From the NCBI GenBank assembly GCA_031835245.1, contig JAVKOQ010000339.1:1-55127 (forward strand): a stretch of DNA of 55,127 nucleotides, in the 5' to 3' direction. A program made the translations under genes and the position numbers. How positions within the stretch are numbered: the first letter of the stretch is position 1; every line of letters begins with the position of its first letter. Source of the stretch: Balamuthia mandrillaris. Lineage: Eukaryota; Discosea; Longamoebia; Balamuthiidae. Shown here one piece after another: positions 9,262 to 19,767 of this stretch. The notes beneath the pieces are model-generated. The model had not been told where the DNA came from and searched no databases. It saw only the letters and a list, made by a program, of their open reading frames with translations.

Positions 9262-10803
9262 CTACTTTATTGCTTGGGAACAGCCAGGAAGGGGCCGGTG
9301 GAAGCAGTTCTGGCTGCAACACAACAACTCCCACCACACTCCTCTTTCCTCGTCCCAATACCTTCTCACCACTTCCCTTGCTTGCCCTTCTTCTGCATTT
9401 TCCTTCTCGGCCTCCTCTAAAAACAGGCGTGCACAAACATCACACCTTCTCTGCAGCCTTTCCATCCTTTCCTTCACGTCTTCCGGCACCACCTTGATCA
9501 CCTCCTCCATACTCCCTTCTCCTTCTTTCCTTTCTTTTGTTCCTTGCTGCTGGTTTGTGGATCTCTCCGCCGTCAGAGAAGAAGAAAGCCAAGTGAAGGG
9601 CGGGTTTGGAACAGAGCTCAACAGGCCTGGTGGCAAAAGCTTGTTCCCCAACACCGCCTCTCCGCTCAAGTGCCACAGACTTTTCACCGTTGTGTGGTTG
9701 TTCCTCATGGGTTTCACCCCTTTCTTCTGCTCCTCCTCTTGCTCTTTGTCATTCTCTTCCCTTTGTTTGCCAAGTGCTTCTTGCTGGCTAAAGGGTTGAG
9801 GGGAGCGCGTTTGCAAGGACGGAAGAAGCCACACCATTGAGCAAGGCAGTGCCGCCAAGGAGTTGTCATCCAGGTTGTAACAGTTGAGAGCGGAGAGCTG
9901 ACCAAACTCTCTCGGCAAGGAGGTCAGCTCGTTGTTGTCGAGATAGCAGTGGGTGAGAGCGGTGAGCTGGCCAAACTCAGAGGGCAAAGCCTTCAAGAGG
10001 TTGGTGGAGAGGTCGCACCAGGTCAGAGCGCGGAGCTGGCCAAACTCAGAGGGCAAAGATTCCAAGAAGTTGGTGGAGAAGGTGCAGAGGGTGAGAGCGC
10101 TGAGCTGGCCAAACTCTCTTGGCAAGGAGGAGAGCTTGTTGTCGGTGAGGTTGCACTGAGTGAGAGCGCTGAGCTGGCCAAACTCAGAGGGCAAAGCCGA
10201 AAAGAGGTTGGAGGAGAGGTCACAGAAGGCGAGAGCCGGGAGCTGGCCAAACTCTCTTGGTAACGAGGTCAGCTTGTTGTTGGCGAGATAGCAGTCAGTG
10301 AGAGCGGTGAGCTGGCCAAACTCAGAGGGCAAAGCCACCAAGTTGTTGAAGGAGAGGTCGCAGCTGGTGAGAGCGGTGAGCTGGCCAAACTCAGAGGGCA
10401 AAGCCATCAAGTCATTGAAGGAGAGGCCGCAGCGGGTAAGAGCGGAGAGCTGGCCAAACTCCCGCGGCAAAGAGGTCAGCTTGTTGTTGGAGAGGTCGCA
10501 CTCAGTGAGAGCGGTGAGCTGGCCAAACTCCCTCGGCAAGGCGGTCAGCTCGTTGTAGCGGAGGTTGCAGTCAGTGAGAGCGGAGAGCTGGCCAAACTCT
10601 CTCGGCAGGGAGGTCAGCTTGTTGCTGGCTAGTTTACATGCAGTGAGTGCGGTGAGCTGGCCAACGGCGCTGGGCAAGGAGGTCAATCCCTTGGAGGAGA
10701 GGTCGCAGGTGGTGGAGTGTGCAAAGGGTGAGAGTAGGAAGGAAAGGCCTTGGCTTTCCTCCTCCTCCTCCCCCTTCTTGTCTCCCGACGGCACGTCCTC
10801 CAT
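9262..10803 (-). CDS. Leucine-rich-repeat protein with 13 tandem 23-residue repeats
   Basis: The ATG at 10801-10803 opens a 513-residue frame: an acidic leader, then 13 LRRs of 23 residues with consensus ALTxCxLsxNxLtsLPrEFGQL, then a charged linker and a Cys-rich tail (CDVC, CCSQNC). Repeats are near-identical at the DNA level, so the array expanded recently. The unusual conserved Cys at position 5 of each repeat and the invariant FGQL are striking. The open frame extends upstream to 10890, but that part spans the TCGATAA promoter motif, so 10803 is the better start. The frame closes at 9262; more 3' exons are possible (8711-9261). Function: protein-protein interaction scaffold, inferred. 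Confidence 0.82.
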   Translation of the reverse strand: MEDVPSGDKKGEEEEESQGLSFLLSPFAHSTTCDLSSKGLTSLPSAVGQLTALTACKLASNKLTSLPREFGQLSALTDCNLRYNELTALPREFGQLTALTECDLSNNKLTSLPREFGQLSALTRCGLSFNDLMALPSEFGQLTALTSCDLSFNNLVALPSEFGQLTALTDCYLANNKLTSLPREFGQLPALAFCDLSSNLFSALPSEFGQLSALTQCNLTDNKLSSLPREFGQLSALTLCTFSTNFLESLPSEFGQLRALTWCDLSTNLLKALPSEFGQLTALTHCYLDNNELTSLPREFGQLSALNCYNLDDNSLAALPCSMVWLLPSLQTRSPQPFSQQEALGKQREENDKEQEEEQKKGVKPMRNNHTTVKSLWHLSGEAVLGNKLLPPGLLSSVPNPPFTWLSSSLTAERSTNQQQGTKERKEGEGSMEEVIKVVPEDVKERMERLQRRCDVCARLFLEEAEKENAEEGQAREVVRRYWDEERGVWWELLCCSQNCFHRPLPGCSQAIK

Positions 10804-11308
10804 TACTTTCTTTTTTTTTTTGTGATTTTTCGATGGGCCAAAGCCAGAATTGCCAACAATCGATAAAATTTGAGTTGCCGAAATTTTCACGATTATTATC
10901 GATTTCTACGAAGAATAATCTCTCGCCAATGACGACAGCATCTTTTTTGATTTTTGCTTGGTGATTTGAAATTTCAGTGACAGATCAATGCGGACAACTA
11001 TAGATCAAGACATTACTTTCTCTGGTCTTCAATCTTTCCTCCTCTTATTCCTTTTTCTTTGTCGTTCGTTCTCTTTCGGAAAGTGTTTTTTTTTCTAACC
11101 TGTGCTGCTTTTTTTTTTGTCTTGTTACGCTCTCTAGAGAAGTAGCGCGGTCGAGGAGTGCCCTTCACAGTTGGTACTCTCTTCATTGGACCATTGGAGG
11201 GAAAAGCATGGAGAGAAACAACATGGGTTTTTTTATCCTTCGTTCAGTATTACAATGTGATGACTACAAAAAAAAAAGAAAGAGAAAGTCCACATTCTCC
11301 TTGTTGAT
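10804..11308. promoter_or_regulatory. Spacer upstream of the LRR gene and downstream of RasGAP
   Basis: Contains AATCGATAAAATT (about 10858-10870) and ATTATTATCGATTT (10892-10905), both 55-105 nt before the LRR start codon. The remainder to 11308 is T-rich non-coding sequence that would include the RasGAP 3' untranslated region. Confidence 0.5.
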
Positions 11309-13554
11309 CTAAAGGCGCGGAGTGCTTTCTAACACAGGGTCTAATATCTCAAGACAGGACCTGAGCGTGGCGAGAGGGTCGTAGTCGATACCCTCCCGCA
11401 AGGCACGAATGTCTTCTTTGGCAAAGAACTCCTCCACGGCGGGCATGTTCTCCGCGAACAGCCGATGGAAGAGGGGCTTCATTTCTTCGTCAAAGACAGG
11501 ATCGGGTTCAAATTCTTCTTCCTCCTCGTCTGGAGGAGGAATGCTGGATAAAAAGTCCAACAATCCCATTTGTGCTTTTTCCTCTTCTTCCTATAAAAGG
11601 GTTGAAGCGCTTTCGTTAATAAAAAGAGAAACGAAGCAAGAGAGGAAAAAAAAGAAACAAAAAGGAAACAAGAAGGAAAAGAGTCGGTAAAAAAAAAGAA
11701 TAGGAGAACGTTACCCGAATAGCCAGCTTATCGAAAAACTGGTGCATTCTTGCGAGGTTGTCGTCGATGAAAGGATTTAATGGTTCCATGTAAGGCTCCT
11801 TTGCACCAAACTTGAGGCTGTTGGCCAACTGCTGCAACAGTTTGCTGACAAGAATCAGAACTCTTCTTACTTCTACTGTAACTTTCTCCGGAGAACCTTG
11901 TTGAGGTCCCTAGAACAGTTTTCTCGTCAGAAAAATACAAGTCTACTCAAGAGAACGAGAGAAGAGAAACGTAGTGGTGTGAAGAACGGAAGGCGTACAG
12001 GAACAACGCCAAAACCTTCGGGCGATATAATCGCTGGACAAAGGAAGCGAAGGAAGTAATAGCCACCAACAACGGTATAAAGACTTCCTGGAAACTTTTC
12101 ACTGACTGCGTTCTTTAACTCTTGACAAAGTCGCCGAATGGACCTTTTAAAAAGAAAAAAGAGGAGCATAAGAGCGAGGGGGAAAAGAGAACGAGGAAAG
12201 AAGAAGGACGTACGCGGGACATGAAGAATGGTTTTCTAAGACCATTTGAAGACAGACAGACGCAATGTCCATCATGTTCTTAATGTTCTCTTCAATACTT
12301 TGGGAGCTATCCGCCAGTTTAATCGGGTCAATCTACAGGAAAGAAACAAAAAAAACGCTGTTAAATACTTATAAATAACAGAGAGGAGAACAAACCTCAA
12401 AGCCTACTCCTTTGTTGAGACGGTCGACGACTTCGTCTATGAATGGTGCGATGGTTCGCCGTAAAAACGCTTTGCCAACTAACGTTGCATGTTTTGACAT
12501 TAGATTACTCACTGGGCTGTTCGACCTAAACAATGTTCCAGCCTCAACTATCAAAAGAAAGCATTTTTTTTGTTTAAAAGCGAGCACAACAAAGAAAGAG
12601 GCCAAGGAAGAAAAAAAGAAGGAAAAAAAGAAAGCTAGAAAGCCTTACCTGTAGACTTCACTTCAGCAGAGATGAGTTTGCTTATGAGCTCGATGCAGCA
12701 ATCGTGGTTCAAATAGAAACGAGCGATTTTGGGGTTGATACTATCCCGAGAAACTCGTGGTAGGCACCAACATGCTGCTTGTCCCAACAGCAAATCTTGT
12801 TTCAACAATAGCTGATAACAAAACCGATATGAACAGGAGTAACGCAACGCGCAAGAAAGACGAACAAGGTTAAAAAGGAAAAATAAATAAAGGGCAAAAA
12901 ACGAACCGAAAGTAAGGTGTCATAAGCTTGCGCCTGTTCCTCTGTTAACTTGGGCTTCTCCAATTTCTTTTTGTTATCTGACTTTTTCCAGAAGCCGCCC
13001 TGCTTTTTTTCTTTGTCCTTTTCCTTGTCCTTATCTTTTTCCTTGTCCTCCTTCTCTTTCTTCTCTTTCTCCTTTCTTTCCTTCTTCTCCCTCTTCTCCT
13101 TCTCCTTCTCTTCCCTCTCTCTTTCCTTCTCCTCCTTTTCTTTCTCCTTTTCCAACTTATCCTTCTTGTGTTTTTCCTTCTTATGCAGCCGCTCCAATTC
13201 TTTTCGTACTGAATTATCAGACTCATGAGATGACTCTGAGTCTGAGTCTTCGTTTTCTCCAATTCGAGACATAAGTTGAAACTATTCCAAAGAGGATAGT
13301 AGAACGAAAGCAAGAAGAGCAAACAAAACAAAAATAAAAGAGTTAGTGGGTTAATGACTGGAATAAGGATTGCTGATAACGTAACGTACAGTCTTTTTGG
13401 CTCCAGCCCCAATCCCAAGCTTCATTCCTCGATTCTTGATGTTCTTTAGAGCATTCATTGGAACTATATTTCCTCCTCGTTTGTGATTCGCCTTTTGTTG
13501 TTGTTGTTGTGTTACAGGGAATTGTTACTACAACGCAAAGAGAGAGGGGAGAGG

Positions 13555-13605
<51 letters not shown>

Positions 13606-15677
13606 CACTATCGAGAGAGCCATCTAGTAATATTGAAATGGAAGAATAACACAAGTCAGCAAGAAAGACAGAAAGCGCGACAGACACAGATAAAGCTCAA
13701 AATACTAGCAGGAAATTACAAAGAAAGAAACAAACCAGGTTCTAGCTCCTGAGCTATCAACTGATAAATGCGCATCGCCTCTTCATCATTGCCTTCGGCC
13801 AAAAGAGTCGCAATGAGGTTTTGCTTCTCTTTCACATCCGTGAAACTGAGCTTCTTGGTCACGTTCAACGGGCCGCTAACCGCGCTCGTCGTAACGCTCG
13901 TCGGTTCCTCCTCTTCGCTCGAACCTTGCTCGTCGTCTCTTTCTTCTTTGTCTCTTTCGTTTGTTGTCGTCGACAAGGATGGTTCCTCTGATGTTTCTGA
14001 CGAAGAAGCAGATGGAGATGATGCAGCCGAACCAAGCTTCGCTCTCATTATCTCCGTTTGAAGTTCGGTTCCAAGACGAGAAGGTCCTCTTGTTCGAACG
14101 CTGACAGGGCCACTTACTTGTGGCATTCCAACAATATCGCTTGGGGAAGAAGGTTCACTGACGGAGCCTGCTCTTTTGTCTTTCTTTGTTTTGTGACCTC
14201 CCCTGAAACGAAAAGCTTCCTTCAATCCATTCCCAAAAGCGGTTTTGTTGTCCGAAGAGAGCTTTTCCGATTTGGTTCGTTTCAAGCTGAACTTTTTCTT
14301 TTCTTTCTCTTGATGCAGAAGAGGAGAAGCGAAAGGAGGCGAAGCCGTTATAGGAGAAGATGGTAATGATTTGGAAGAATGCAGGGATGAGTCTTCCGAC
14401 GGCGTTATATGTTGAAGCAAATTATCGGTCGAAGACGCCGTTCGCAGAGGAACCATCGATGCTGAATAGTGACCAGGAAGAACGCTTGGCAGTTGGAGTT
14501 GTTGTTGCGCATGCGGTACAGTCGGGGAGGAAGAGGCATGCGGACGACTCGCCGAGGAAGTGGGGTCGTGTATTAATTCTTCCTCCAGCATCAGGAGTTG
14601 GTCTTCGTTTTTGTTGTGTTTGTTCCTTCCACCTCGAAGAGCATTTCTTACAAACTGACGAGACTTTCTTTGAAGTGATTTGTTGTGAGAAGACGGAGAC
14701 GTAGAAGTAATGTTCAGCGGCGCAAGTTCGTTTGTTGGTGTGGTTGGAGCTGAAATGGAGCTTCGGTACGAATCCGTGTCTGGTACATCTGACCCAGTTG
14801 AAGAAGAAGACGGAACGGGAGGAGAAGAAGGAGCTCTATTGACTCGAATCTGGTCTTGTTCGTGTCGAGAGGAAGAGGCCCTCGGCGTTGTCGCCGTCTT
14901 CTTTATTCCCTCCCTCCCTCCTTCTCTCTCCCCGCCTTCTTTGTCTCTTTGTTCCCGTTGCTGCGCCTCCTCCAGCTCCAGACCCTTTAGAGAGCTAGTG
15001 CTGACGCTCCTTCTCAGCAAGGCTTCTTCTTTCTCGTTCAACAAAGCAGCCGAAGAGGAGGATTGTTTGACATGAATGGGAGGTAATGGCTTGCGCGTTG
15101 AACTCGGTCTAGGGCTGACTTGCTTTCGGCTTGCAGAGGGACGGGGTAAACCGGGTGAAGACTTGCTGGATGATAGTGGAGGGACAGGAGGAGAAGCCGA
15201 GCTGGATAAGGAAGAAGACAGATCGGGAGAAGAGGAGAAAGAGTGTAAAGTTGGAGCCTGTTGTTGCTCCCGATTCTGTTTTTCGCGGTTGATCTTTTTC
15301 TTTACGGAAACGCTTGGGCTTGAACGAGAGAGAGAAAGAAACGTTGAGGAGGAAGAAGAGGACTCGGAAGAAGAGGCGAAAGAGGCATCGGAAGCAGGAG
15401 AAGAAGGGGCAGAAGGTAATGGACGAGCAGGCAACGGACGGGAAGGAACCAGACGATGTTGTTGGCTTGGTTTTGTGCTACGGTTTGGGCTCTTGGCTTC
15501 AGAAGTGGAAGAAGAAGAAGAAGAAGAAGCAGGTATTTCGACGGTGAGGCCGCGTCGGTTGAAGCGACCGGACGAAGAGGAAGAAGCCTCCAATCCGTTG
15601 CTCTCTTCTTCCGCTATTCCTCCGTTACGTAACGCGGTGCTCGTTACATTGGAGGAAGAACCGTCGTGCGAAGTCAT
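11309..15677 (-). CDS. RasGAP-domain protein, nine exons, about 1147 residues
   Basis: Exons (minus): 15677-13736, 13463-13390, 13281-12907, 12811-12649, 12547-12396, 12332-12214, 12143-11999, 11909-11715 and 11590-11309; all phases agree. Residues 1-640 are Ser/Pro-rich and disordered. About 695-780 is an alternating Glu/Lys run that should form a single alpha helix. The RasGAP domain (about 850-1060) shows TLFRSNSPVSNLM with the arginine finger, FLRRTIAPFIDEV, YYFLRFLCPAIISPE and FGAKEPYMEPLNPFI. The tail is acidic. Family knowledge: it switches Ras off. No C2 or RGC domain is seen, so it is not IQGAP. The first exon could be mistaken for a separate gene, but the in-frame 74-nt exon (PMNALKNIKNRGMKLG) links it. 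Confidence 0.88.
13557..13598. repeat. GA microsatellite in RasGAP intron 1
   Basis: About 42 nt of (GA)n on the plus strand, that is (TC)n on the sense strand of the minus-strand RasGAP intron. Confidence 0.85.
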
Positions 15678-16349
15678 GAGAGAAAAACACTTCTTCTAAA
15701 GGCCTGGTGGGAAAACGGTCTTGTCTGTATATACTGTTGTTTCGGTTTTTTATATATTTATTTTTTGCAACAAAAGTTTTAAACGGAGTTAATTTTTGGT
15801 ATAACGAAAGAGAGAGAAGAAAGGAAAAGAAAAATAAACAAAGAAGAAGAACATACATAACACTTTCTATTTGGTTTTTTTTTTGTTTCGAACGGTTTCG
15901 CTACAAACAGAGGGTCAAAAAGGGCTCTGTGTTTTTCACAGTGCCTCGCGGTGGCTAAAATGGCTTTCTTCTCAATTTTGAAAACTATTGCCCTATTTCA
16001 TGCCTATCGATACTTTATCGAAGGGGCTCCGCGGAGAATTGCTGTGCTTGAGTCAAAATATCCGCAATAATTATCGATAAACTGCAAAAAATGAGCCAGA
16101 AAGAAAGGAAGAGAAGAGAAGCAACAAAGTGTTCTCTCCTCTCAACATTGCATGTTCGTCTTCCCTCTCAAGCAATGATAGAACAAAAACGAAATAGAAA
16201 TAATAATTATAATTGATCAAATGGTGGTCGTACAGCATCACTTACTTTCTTTTTTTTTCCCTTCCATCCATCCATCCTTTCTTGGTCTTCCTTCCTGGCT
16301 TCAACTAACAAAAATAAAAAAAATAAACTTTAAAATAAAAAAGGTCTCA
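15678..16349. promoter_or_regulatory. RasGAP upstream region with three TATCGA motifs
   Basis: A 672-nt spacer between RasGAP (start 15677) and the CK2-beta stop. TATCGATACTTTATCGA at 16005-16021 and AATTATCGATAA at about 16069-16080 are the strongest copies of the recurrent motif in the window, 330-400 nt upstream of the RasGAP ATG. No coding frame is convincing. Confidence 0.5.
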
Positions 16350-17166
16350 TCAGACCTTCTTGTTCGAGACGTTATCTTTGTTGTTGTTGGGCACCGCGTT
16401 GCTATTGTTGTTATTGTGATGATGATGAGCCGCCACAGCAGCCGCTGCAACAGACACGCTGGAAGAGGAGTTGGTGGTGCTGTTGCCCCGCTGTCGGGCG
16501 CTCTTGTGGATCTTGAAGCCGTATATTCTAGGCACGTAGTCCAGCATCGGTTTGGGTGGGATGAACTCTGGATACATTTGTAGCAGCAGGTGAGGAAACG
16601 TTGTGCCAAAGTACGCCCCGTCTATCTCTGTTTTGTTTCGTTGTTGAAAGAAAGAAAGTTAATGAAAAGGTAGAAATAGAACACGAATGGAACGAAAGGA
16701 GGGCGCTGGTTTGAACATTGTGAAAGCAATAGGAAAAACCAAAAAAAAAAAAGGCAAAAAAGAAATAAAAATAGGAGGAGAGAGAGAGAACATACGATTG
16801 TGCCGAGAATATTTAGGATAGTAAATGTCCTCGCACCGGGGGCAAAAAAGTTTAACTGTGTTCATGCGTGGTATGTCAGACTGGCCGACGGGGAGGACGG
16901 CTTGACCTTGACAGTAAACACGAGGGCACCTCCCAAAGTCCATCGAGTTATACTTGTCGACCATAGCTGCCAGTCCTCGGTTGGTAAGGATGTAGCGGGC
17001 GTGGATGAGGCCGTACAGCATCTCTGCCGCTGATTCTATGCTTTCTTGTTGTTCTTCTGTCAGAGCCTCGTCTTTATTTTAATTGGTTTGTGGAGTTGTT
17101 TGAGTGGTTAGAAGTTGAATGTTAAAGAGAAAGGGAAAGCGGAGAAAAAGCAGCGAGAAAAGGAGA

Positions 17167-17207
<41 letters not shown>

Positions 17208-17561
17208 GGAAGAGGGAGAGTTGGAAGGAAGAAGATACCAGATTCAGCATCCAAGATCATGTCCAAAGCATAGTCGTAGTTAGAGACCATGTTGCGGAGC
17301 CCCGTCAAGTTGAAGTCGTCCTGGATGTAGTCCTCGTCCACCTCGCAGAAAAACTCATTTCCACGAAGGCTACAGAACCATTGGATCCACGTAGTGTCCT
17401 CCGAGGTCAAGTCCTCAGAGTCCGACTCCGAATCTTCTTCCACTTGTCCTTTCTTTCCTTTGTCATTCCGTTTTCCTCGCTATTATTCGCAGTCGGTTTG
17501 AGTGGTGGTGTTCGTTGGTTAATTGATGGGTCGCAATCCAAACGCGCAATGTTGAACTGAG

Positions 17562-17607
<46 letters not shown>

Positions 17608-17637
17608 AGAGAGAGAGAAGCAGATACGTACGTTCAT
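16350..17637 (-). CDS. csnk2b: Casein kinase 2 regulatory subunit beta
   Basis: Regulatory subunit of the CK2 tetramer. Exons (minus): 17637-17632, 17479-17239, 17071-16796 and 16621-16350. The first coding exon is only ATGAAC (6 nt), followed by a CT-rich intron. Family hallmarks are plain: [33 protein letters not shown], the zinc cysteines CPRVYC and CPRC, then [27 protein letters not shown] and [10 protein letters not shown]. The acidic loop near the start ([10 protein letters not shown]) is longer than usual. The C-terminal extension is Asn/Ala/His-rich. Family knowledge: the zinc ribbon dimerises beta, and beta recruits the catalytic alpha subunit. The exon-1 assignment is inferred from phase and splice sites. 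Confidence 0.92.
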
Positions 17638-18504
17638 TTTTCTATGAAGATTGGTTTAATTTAAATAAAAGGTAGAGTAGAGGAAACGAAGAGTCGCGCA
17701 AGCGCAAAGGTGATTCCTTTTTGTTTCTTTTCGAAGAAGAACGGAAATAAAAAGTTAGAAGCCCGCAACCACAGCAATAAAAAAAAAAGATGACAGATTA
17801 TGCAGAATACAAAGAATTTTAAAAAAAAAGGGAAGCAGCAGAGAGAGATCAATCGGATGGACGTTTGTATGATTATTTTTTTTCGATAGACGTCCGGAAG
17901 GTTTGGCCGCAACGTTAATGAAAAAAAAAAATAAATGATAGAAACCTCCGGAAGATCATTGATCCACGATTTTGAGGTGAAACAAACAAAAAAGTAGCAG
18001 TACTCACCTTTTTTCCCCTCTGTTGTGGTGTTTTTTTTCTCAGCGAGCGCGCGGAGCCTTGACTCCAATCTCTCTCTCCCCCTCCAACCAACACAGCAAG
18101 GAAAAAAAAAATAGAGAGATCCCAATCCAAAATCCCTTGTGCTACTTTTTTTCGAAATCCAACCAACGAACAAAGAGGAGGCAGAAAAAAGGTGCAAGAA
18201 TTGGGTGGGTTAGTTTTTTTTGTTGGTGCACTCCCCCTTCTTCTCGGTTTTCCCCCTTTTTTTTGTTGTTGCTTTTTTTTTTTTTGGTGGCCAAAAAATA
18301 ATAAAAATAAACATAAAGTCCCACAATTATCGACAAATGTCGAAAGTAGCCGTTAAATTTTTATTGCGATAAATTTTGCCGAAATGCCGTGTCGTCATGA
18401 TATATCTTAAGTTTTTTTTTTTGGGGTTTTCTTCTTTTTTTTCTTCGTTCAAAAACTTTTTACAGCGGATCCCTCCGCAAAACTTGGTGTTACCGGTTAA
18501 CGGC
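17638..18504. other. CK2-beta leader/5' UTR intron and AT-rich spacer
   Basis: No credible coding frame. On the minus strand AAAAAAGGTGAGTACTG near 18010-18000 is a consensus donor and could start a 5' UTR intron ending just before the ATG at 17637. ATTATCGACAAATGTCG (about 18326-18342) and GCGATAAATTTTGCC (18366-18380) are promoter-motif candidates upstream. The stretch 18381-18504 holds only poly-T and the 3' end of the next gene. Confidence 0.4.
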
Positions 18505-19767
18505 TTACTTGGTGAGAATCATACCACGAGGCACAGTCAACTCTATGGAGACTTTACCCTCCTGGTCCTCCTCATCGTCCATCTCCACATCGTGAGCAGA
18601 GAGAAGACCAGTGGAGCCACCGGTGTGCTCTTGGTCGCCTACAAATACATTGCTGTAGCCTTGTCCATGATTCAGTGGAGGCCCTATTTGATTTGTTTAA
18701 AGATAGCATTCGGAAATGAGGCAACTTTACAAGACAGGAGGAGAAGGAGAAGGAGAGCAAGAATCTAAAACAAGGTAGAATAAAAGAGAGAGGAAGGGAG
18801 AAAACCTTGTGCCCGAAGTCTACGCCAAAAGATGTATCCATAGTAAGCGCTCACCAGCTAAGGTTCAAAAAAAAAAAACAAACAAACAAACAAAAGGGAG
18901 TCAATACCCTCAGAATGGTTCCAAAAGAGTGAGGTAGAACTAACCCCAACAATGAACTGGATAAAGGCAGCGGCATACTTCCATGATTGGTGGGCATCCT
19001 TTGGGTCCTCGTTGATCATTGACACCACCACGATACCCAGCAGCAAGTAGAACGCCTCTCTTATGATCAAACAACCAGCATACTGCACGCCACAATAATA
19101 AGAAAAAGAAGGGTTTGTGCAACTTAGAAACAATTATACTTCGAAGAAGAAGCAAAAGAAGAACGAGGAGAATGGAATGAAAATGTACCGCTGTGGCAGC
19201 ACGGTAGTGGAAAGTGAAGCAAGCATAGATACCTGAACACAGCGGCAGTTATTACAGTAGTTCGAATTAAGAAACTGAGAGGCTAGCAAGAGAGAGAGAG
19301 AGCAAGAGAGAGAGGAGAGCAAAGAGCAGTGATGAGGAAAAAATAGTACCGAGCAAAGACAACAAGACTTCTAACACGGCAGCCGCCATGAAAGCTCTGC
19401 CTTCCGGTCTGCGTTGGCGTGATACATTTGGGTAAGCATAACCCATCAAATACGAGCAGAAGTGTGTAAAAAACGCAATAAAAAAACCAAGAATGAAGGC
19501 CCTACCCCTTGTAAGTCAAGAATATCATAAAGTCAAAGCCTGCCAATACCTTGTTGTTAAAAGAAAGGTCGTGAGCACCAACGATAAAACTTAAAAAAAA
19601 ACAAAGCAAAAAAAAAGGCTGTCATCGGATGGAGCGAAAAAAAAACGTACAAAGCTAAGGAAGCATATGTATTTCACGGCTGAGGCGGTGGCCAGCAAAT
19701 CTGGCTTGAGTAACTTGTCCAACAGGGCAAAGGGGCGCACACGTTGCGCATAGCTCGACAGGCTCAT
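18505..19767 (-). CDS. Multi-pass membrane protein of unknown family
   Basis: Start ATG 19765-19767 (MSLSSYAQRVRPFALLDKLL); stop 18505-18507. Later exons encode hydrophobic helices: IVGAHDLSF...AGFDFMIFLTYK, MAAAVLEVLLSLLG, IYACFTFHYRAATA, YAGCLIIREAFYLLLGIVVVSM, WKYAAAFIQFIVG and LVSAYYGYIFWRR, then a soluble acidic tail ending RGMILTK. About four to five transmembrane segments are expected. A 96-nt intron (GTAGGG...CGCAG, about 19406-19500) is needed to keep frame between FLTYK and PEGRAF. The junction between exon 1 (ends 19651) and exon 2 does not keep frame with any site I can see. Family and transported substrate, if any, are unknown. Confidence 0.65.

Noticed and set aside
8990-9799. 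A 269-codon plus-strand frame antisense to the LRR gene tail
   Set aside because: It mirrors the coding strand of the LRR tail and a T-rich spacer; no domain and Phe/Ser/Leu simple composition.
10804-10890. Upstream extension of the LRR protein start
   Set aside because: The extra 29 codons cross the TCGATAA promoter motifs and a poly-A run; the ATG at 10803 is more sensible.
13716-15677. The Ser-rich 650-codon frame as an independent gene
   Set aside because: A GT donor at its end, an in-phase 74-nt exon and the next exon link it to the RasGAP domain; a separate gene would lack any sensible C-terminus.
17661-18197. A 178-codon minus-strand frame upstream of CK2 beta
   Set aside because: Phe/Leu/Lys-rich low-complexity composition, no ATG context, contains a consensus splice donor; better explained as a 5' leader intron.
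19406-19500. Hydrophobic frame FILGFFIAFF... as an extra transmembrane exon of the membrane protein
   Set aside because: It needs a frame change against FLTYK; treating it as a 96-nt T-rich intron (GTAGGG...CGCAG) joins both sides in frame, so the helix is probably an artefact of T-rich intron sequence.
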